A DNA stretch of 64,000 nucleotides from Bacteroidetes bacterium UBA1941 (lineage in GTDB: Bacteria > Bacteroidota > Bacteroidia > Chitinophagales > LD1): positions 259,594 to 323,593 of the forward strand of contig DDEZ01000012.1 in assembly GCA_002336805.1 (NCBI GenBank). The letters run 5' to 3'. Below the pieces are notes generated by a model, which saw only the letters and a list, made by a program, of their open reading frames with translations, did not search any database and was not told where the DNA came from. Both the position numbers and the translations under genes were made by a program. Of this stretch, positions 60,377 through 64,000 are shown piece by piece; positions within the stretch are counted from its first letter, which is position 1, and each line of letters begins with the position of its first letter.

Positions 60377-60693
60377 GATGTTGTCTTGTTTAGTTGGTTT
60401 AAAAAATTAATGTGTTTTATTTGTTATAAAACTCAATGCAAATATAAGGGCGTTTCTTTAAAAGTCAACTATTAACCAATAAAATCAATGATTTTAACTA
60501 AAAATTAATACCACCTCTCGCCATCCAGTTTCCTTCATTGCATTATCCACACCACCTGATCCTGGTCATTTCCCTGACTAATTTTAGTCATAAACCGTTG
60601 ATTTCATTAGGTTCCGTTAAATTATATTTTAATTTAATTCAAAAAATCAATAATCTGAATGGTGGATAAATCATTTGCATTTATCCGGAAAAT
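60377..60693. other. A+T-rich divergent intergenic region
   Basis: This 317-base stretch holds the promoter of the phasin-like gene (60439-60468) and presumably the promoter of the lysoplasmalogenase gene. GGATAAA and TTTATCC occur near 60664 and 60681. No gene or RNA is seen. Confidence 0.5.
60439..60468 (-). promoter_or_regulatory. promoter of the phasin-like gene
   Basis: On the minus strand TTG (60468-60466), 19 bases, TATATTTG (60446-60439): a full match to the TTG / TAnnTTTG pattern with standard spacing, about 63 bases before the start codon. Confidence 0.75.
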
Positions 60694-61419
60694 GTGTTGC
60701 TTTATCCCCCCATAGCTGATCATTATTACGTGAATATTACAGCCGCATTATATCTCCTCACCGGACTGGTGGATGTCTGTGCCGAGTACGCGCACCTGCG
60801 CGGCGTCACACATATCACCCGGCCACTGCTCATGCCGCTGCTGCTGGCCTGCTACCTCTCTGCCACTGGCCTGCGCCTCACCTCGCGCGATAGGCTCGTG
60901 GCCGGTGCTATAGCCTTCTCATGGGTGGGAGACGTGGTACTCATGAGCGCTGAGGGCCGTGAGCTCTGGTTTCTAGGCGGGCTGGTCGCCTTCCTTATCG
61001 CACACCTGTTCTATATAGGAGCTTTCACACAGGTGGCAGACCGCCAGGTACAGCCTGTGCTCCGGCGCCACATCTGGCTGGCACTGCCGCTGGCCGCATA
61101 CCTGGCCGGGCTACTCAGCGTTCTGATACCAGCGGTAGACACCCATATGCGGGCGCCTATAGCCATATATGGGATGGTCATCGGCACTATGGTCCTCTTT
61201 AGTATCAATCGGTATAAACGCGTCAATGACCGCAGCTTTGCCCTCGTATTCGCTGGCGCTGTGCTATTTATGCTATCAGACTCACTCATCGCGGTCAATA
61301 GGTTTCTCTGCCACGGAGACCTCTGGCTGTCAGGTGTCTGGATCATGCTCCTCTACATACTAGGGCAGTATTGTATCTCACAGGGCATGATCAGGAACGA
61401 TAATGCCATTTTAACGTAA
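60694..61419 (+). CDS. lysoplasmalogenase (YhhN family) membrane protein
   Basis: The 241-residue protein has about eight membrane segments and the YhhN pattern: ITRPLLMPLLLACYL, AGAIAFSWVGDVVLMSA, FLGGLVAFLIAHLFYIGAF and MLSDSLIAVNRF. The Asp residues in WVGDVVLM and MLSDSL and the His in IAHLFYIG are the conserved polar residues of the family. Members cleave the vinyl-ether bond of lysoplasmalogens (TMEM86-like). The start is a GTG at 60694; another GTG at 60730 (before NITAALYLL) is just as possible. Substrate use in this organism is not shown. Confidence 0.88.
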   Translation: MLLYPPIADHYYVNITAALYLLTGLVDVCAEYAHLRGVTHITRPLLMPLLLACYLSATGLRLTSRDRLVAGAIAFSWVGDVVLMSAEGRELWFLGGLVAFLIAHLFYIGAFTQVADRQVQPVLRRHIWLALPLAAYLAGLLSVLIPAVDTHMRAPIAIYGMVIGTMVLFSINRYKRVNDRSFALVFAGAVLFMLSDSLIAVNRFLCHGDLWLSGVWIMLLYILGQYCISQGMIRNDNAILT

Positions 61420-61447
61420 AACAGTAAAACAAGTATTGGATAACAAG

Positions 61448-61469
61448 CTGACAAATTGTATTTTGTCAG
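61448..61469. promoter_or_regulatory. palindrome in the promoter region of the alpha/beta hydrolase gene
   Basis: CTGACAAA (61448-61455) and TTTGTCAG (61462-61469) are perfect inverted copies with a six-base gap that includes TTGTAT. A TTG (near 61436) and TATTTTGT (around 61459) 20 bases apart resemble a weak promoter, so the palindrome would overlap its -7 region, as an operator does. Confidence 0.4.
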
Positions 61470-61502
61470 ACGGCTCCGGCCCCAAAAATCAAGCAGGAAA
61501 GA

Positions 61503-62447
61503 ATGATCTCTACAAAGAACAAGAACTTTGCAAAAATAGAAGACTACTTTGACTACATGGCCGAGACCCTCGGCTATCCGCCCTATCATCATCACTTCAG
61601 CTCAGAGACCATCATATCTGATGGGCTGAGGCTGCACGTAGATGTATATGAGCATGACAAGAAAGCCCCTACTGTGGTCTTTGTGCCCGGCACAGCCATC
61701 TACGCACTCTGCTATGCCGAGATGATGTACAAGATAGGCGAGGCAGGCTACAATGTGATAGGCCTGGACCCGCGTGGCCATGGCCAGAGCGAAGGCCCGC
61801 GTGGAGACTATACTATACCCGAGCTCCTGCGTGATGTAGAGACGGCTATCGAGTTTGCGCACAAGCGCTTCGGCCGCAAGGTCACGCTCATGGGCAGCTC
61901 CCAGGGCGGTATCATATCCCTCTATATGGCTGCCAAAGATGCCCGTATAGACTCCGTGATCTGCCAGAACTTTGCAGATCTCACCGGAGACGAGACCACA
62001 AAGCTGACACGCCACCCCGTGCTCTTCAAGTATATGCGCATGCTCATCAGCAATAGCAAAGCCAGTGAGCTAATACCTAATGCTATGATACCCATGTCAG
62101 CCTACATAGACATCGAAAGCATACAGGTGCGCTATTTCGGCAATCTCAGGCAGTTTATAGAAAACGACCCGCTCGCGCTGAAAAACATATCCGTACGCGC
62201 CCTCCAGAGCCTCGGCCAGACCGCTATGGACAGGCCGATAGAGAAGATCACCATCCCCGTCATGGTATTCCAGGGAGATGCCGATACGATATTCTCTGTA
62301 GGCTATACCAAAAAGCTGTACGACAAGCTGACCTGCAAGAAGAAGATGACGGTCTTCCGCGGTATGTCTCACGCCCTGATGAGTGAAAATGTAGATGAGA
62401 TACTACCCGATATCCTGGACTGGCTCCGCCAGATATACCCTCGCTAG
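61503..62447 (+). CDS. alpha/beta hydrolase (lysophospholipase/monoacylglycerol-lipase-like)
   Basis: The 314-residue protein has PTVVFVPGTAIYALCYAEMMYKIGEAGYNVIGLDPRGHGQSEGPRGDYTI at its core, the nucleophile elbow LMGSSQGGIIS (S133), the acid in VFQGDADTIFS and the His in FRGMSHALM. These form a complete triad. The LDPRGHGQSEG pattern is common in lysophospholipase and monoacylglycerol lipase-like hydrolases. No signal peptide is seen. It follows the lysoplasmalogenase-like gene, so a shared lipid-turnover role is possible but they have separate leaders. Confidence 0.88.
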   Translation: MISTKNKNFAKIEDYFDYMAETLGYPPYHHHFSSETIISDGLRLHVDVYEHDKKAPTVVFVPGTAIYALCYAEMMYKIGEAGYNVIGLDPRGHGQSEGPRGDYTIPELLRDVETAIEFAHKRFGRKVTLMGSSQGGIISLYMAAKDARIDSVICQNFADLTGDETTKLTRHPVLFKYMRMLISNSKASELIPNAMIPMSAYIDIESIQVRYFGNLRQFIENDPLALKNISVRALQSLGQTAMDRPIEKITIPVMVFQGDADTIFSVGYTKKLYDKLTCKKKMTVFRGMSHALMSENVDEILPDILDWLRQIYPR

Positions 62448-62589
62448 GGCATAGTTTTTGCTACCTGTAGCGTAAAGAATCCCGATCCCGACCTTCTACA
62501 TGCGTGCCTCCGTGAGGGGCCTGCATTTAGCAGTTTTTATGACCAAAACATTAAACTTTTTCTTCGTATCAATCGTTTTATAATCTATA

Positions 62590-62622
62590 TTGCCCTGTAG
62601 TCGGAATATTTTCATATTTTTG
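62590..62622 (+). promoter_or_regulatory. promoter of the primary sigma factor gene
   Basis: TTG (62590-62592), 22 bases, then TATTTTTG (62615-62622), a full TAnnTTTG element, about 58 bases upstream of the start codon. Confidence 0.65.
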
Positions 62623-62680
62623 CGGGCTATTTGACCGGACCCGCGTATTTTTTGACAGATAAAGACAAGTAAATCTATAA

Positions 62681-63550
62681 ATGAGACAACTCAAAATATC
62701 CAAGTCCATCACGAACCGCGAAAGCCAGTCCATAGAGAAATATCTCCAGGAGATCGGCAAGGAGGACCTCCTCACACCGGAGGAGGAGGTGGATCTGGCA
62801 CGCCGCATCCGTCAGGGAGACCAGCTCGCACTGGAGAAGCTGACCCGCGCTAACCTCCGCTTCGTAGTATCCGTAGCAAAACAATACCAGAACAACTCCC
62901 TCTCGCTGAATGACCTCATCAATGAGGGCAACCTCGGCCTCGTAAAGGCGGCACAGAAATTTGACGAGACGAGGGGTTTCAAGTTTATATCATACGCCGT
63001 ATGGTGGATCCGTCAGTCTATCATCCAGGCTCTGGCTGAGCACAGCCGTCTGGTGCGCCTCCCACTGAATAAGGTAGGCTCCCTGACCAAGATCAATAAG
63101 GCATTCTCCGACCTCGAGCAGAAGTACCAGCGCGAGCCGACTCCTGAGGAGCTGGCAGAGATGCTGGAGATACCTGTAGAGGAGGTAGAGGCTACCCTCG
63201 GTATATCAGCCCGCCACGTGTCTATGGATGCGCCTTTTACTGAGGGCGAGTCCAATGCACTGATAGACGTGTTGAATAATCCGAATGCGGAGAGGACCGA
63301 TCTCGGCCTCGAGTACAAGGAGTCCCTCCAGATGGAGACTGACCGTATCCTCGCTACCCTCACTGACCGTGAGCGCGAGGTGATCAAGCTCTTCTTCGGT
63401 ATCGGTGTAGAGCACCCCATGACCCTGGAGGACATCGGTGAGAGCCTCGGCATCACCCGTGAGCGTATCCGCCAGATCAAGGACAAGGCCATCACCAAGC
63501 TCCGCACTCAGAGCCGCAGCAAAGCCCTCAAGGCCTACCTCGGTCAGTAA
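62681..63550 (+). CDS. rpoD: primary RNA polymerase sigma factor RpoD/SigA
   Basis: The 289-residue protein is a group-1 type sigma-70 of the short Bacteroidota form, without region 1.1. It has region 1.2 ([29 protein letters not shown]), region 2 ([50 protein letters not shown]), region 3 ([20 protein letters not shown]) and region 4 with the HTH ([28 protein letters not shown]). It would recognise the TTTG/TAnnTTTG promoters seen in this window. It ends with a strong terminator. Confidence 0.96.
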   Translation: MRQLKISKSITNRESQSIEKYLQEIGKEDLLTPEEEVDLARRIRQGDQLALEKLTRANLRFVVSVAKQYQNNSLSLNDLINEGNLGLVKAAQKFDETRGFKFISYAVWWIRQSIIQALAEHSRLVRLPLNKVGSLTKINKAFSDLEQKYQREPTPEELAEMLEIPVEEVEATLGISARHVSMDAPFTEGESNALIDVLNNPNAERTDLGLEYKESLQMETDRILATLTDREREVIKLFFGIGVEHPMTLEDIGESLGITRERIRQIKDKAITKLRTQSRSKALKAYLGQ

Positions 63551-63574
63551 TCGATCACGACATCATTATTATAT

Positions 63575-63606
63575 CAAAAGCCTCCGCACGGAGGCTTTTG
63601 TATTTT
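63575..63606 (+). terminator. intrinsic terminator of rpoD
   Basis: CAAAAGCCTCCG (63575-63586) and CGGAGGCTTTTG (63589-63600) form a 12-bp stem with a two-base loop, followed by TATTTT. Confidence 0.9.
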
Positions 63607-63837
63607 ACCTCAAGCCAATCCTATATATTCTAAACCTATTCCACAAAGGTTTGGAGAGAACTGTATCACTCTAAATCCCAGAATTATCAAGAGCAGGCTT
63701 TTCAACCTGACCTCTGACGGAAGGGTCTTCCCGCTCCTATTTTAGGAGAGGGAGATGCCGAAGGCAGATGGGAGAGGTAAAATGGGCGAAAGCAAGACTG
63801 CCTGGCCACAACACAGCAATCCACTCGCACAGAAAAA
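63607..63837. repeat. intergenic region with palindromic repeat-like segment
   Basis: Around 63734-63790 the sequence contains CTCCTA-TTTT... TAGGAG (63734-63748), TGCC-GAA-GGCA (63756-63766) and purine runs GGGAGATG / GATGGGAGAGG. This looks like a dispersed Bacteroidota spacer repeat. No gene is seen in the rest. Confidence 0.4.
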
Positions 63838-63864
63838 GAAAAAGCCCCTCACGGGGCTTTTAAA
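63836..63864 (-). terminator. terminator of the gene cut at the right edge
   Basis: AAAGCCCC (63841-63848) and GGGGCTTT (63853-63860) form an 8-bp stem with a four-base loop; on the minus strand TTTTTC TTTTT follows. It stands 45 bases after the stop of the minus-strand gene. Confidence 0.82.
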
Positions 63865-63908
63865 GTATTTGTAATATTTCTTATCTCAACTCTATCGTCT
63901 CACGTCTC

Positions 63909-64000
63909 TTAGAACTTAGGGCAGAAGAGCGTAGCCGGCCTGCGCTTAGCAAAGCAACCTACGAAGGATGCAGCCAGCTCAAATGCGCCCTGAGACTGTG
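63909..64000 (-). CDS. 3' end of a minus-strand gene cut by the window edge
   Basis: An open minus-strand frame enters from the right edge and gives the last 29 residues, QSQGAFELAASFVGCFAKRRP followed by ATLFCPKF, ending in TAA at 63909-63911. A terminator follows in the right orientation, which supports a real gene. Too little is visible to name it. Confidence 0.55.
   Translation of the reverse strand, partial: QSQGAFELAASFVGCFAKRRPATLFCPKF

Noticed and set aside
60655..60690. Second DnaA-box cluster near 60.66 kb
   Set aside because: Only GGATAAA and TTTATCC fragments are present; neither is a full nine-base box.

Overview
The window looks like a chromosomal segment of a gliding or saprophytic Bacteroidota bacterium, probably of the Chitinophagales/Chitinophagaceae kind. 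The reasons are an SprE/PorW-type type IX secretion (T9SS) protein, several secreted proteins with T9SS C-terminal sorting domains, promoters of the TTTG/TTG-N(19-22)-TAnnTTTG type, an FtsZ ending in the Bacteroidota-type NNSFLHDNVD tail, and a short group-1 sigma factor without region 1.1. I see no rRNA, tRNA, CRISPR array, prophage or insertion sequence. Assignments rest on motifs and remembered family features; no search was run.

Layout. 1-20.7 kb is a secretion and surface region: the 3' part of sprE, a probable lipoprotein archaemetzincin-like protease, a lipoprotein of unknown function, a C10 (streptopain-like) protease with PKD domains, an A+T-rich SAP-like/TM/TPR protein, a large secreted protein of unknown function, a HAD phosphatase, a helical protein of unknown function, a 1573-residue secreted protein with two six-bladed NHL propellers and a dockerin-like module, a candidate small RNA, and HPPD. 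20.8-21.7 kb holds an A+T-rich membrane protein and a regulatory region with DnaA-box-like sites, a promoter and a three-repeat MraZ operator.

21.7-38.4 kb is the division and cell wall (dcw) cluster: mraZ, rsmH, ftsL-like, ftsI, murE, mraY, murD, ftsW, murG, murC, a small unrelated secreted-protein gene, ftsQ, ftsA, ftsZ. It makes the meso-DAP peptidoglycan precursor up to lipid II and the FtsA/FtsZ/FtsW/FtsI division machinery. murF, murB and ddl are not here. REP-like palindromes lie in its early part.

38.4-57 kb is mixed housekeeping: a PD-(D/E)XK nuclease-like protein, sufE, a multi-domain glycosyltransferase with a coupled small secreted protein, recR, two further GT2 enzymes, polA, a gamma-carbonic-anhydrase-like protein, a heptosyltransferase-like GT9, a DUF4294 protein, a MerR regulator preceded by eight tandem heptamers, an M23 peptidase, alaS, two small lipoprotein genes and a YcaQ-like protein. 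57-64 kb carries atpB-atpE-atpF-atpH (closed by a terminator, no atpA after it), a phasin/histone-H1-like protein, a lysoplasmalogenase-like membrane protein, an alpha/beta hydrolase, the primary sigma factor, and the last codons of a minus-strand gene cut by the window edge.

The most interesting items are the control region upstream of mraZ, the candidate sRNA whose promoter matches that of the NHL gene, the REP-like elements inside the dcw cluster, the heptamer repeat in front of merR, and a few A+T-rich single-gene insertions.
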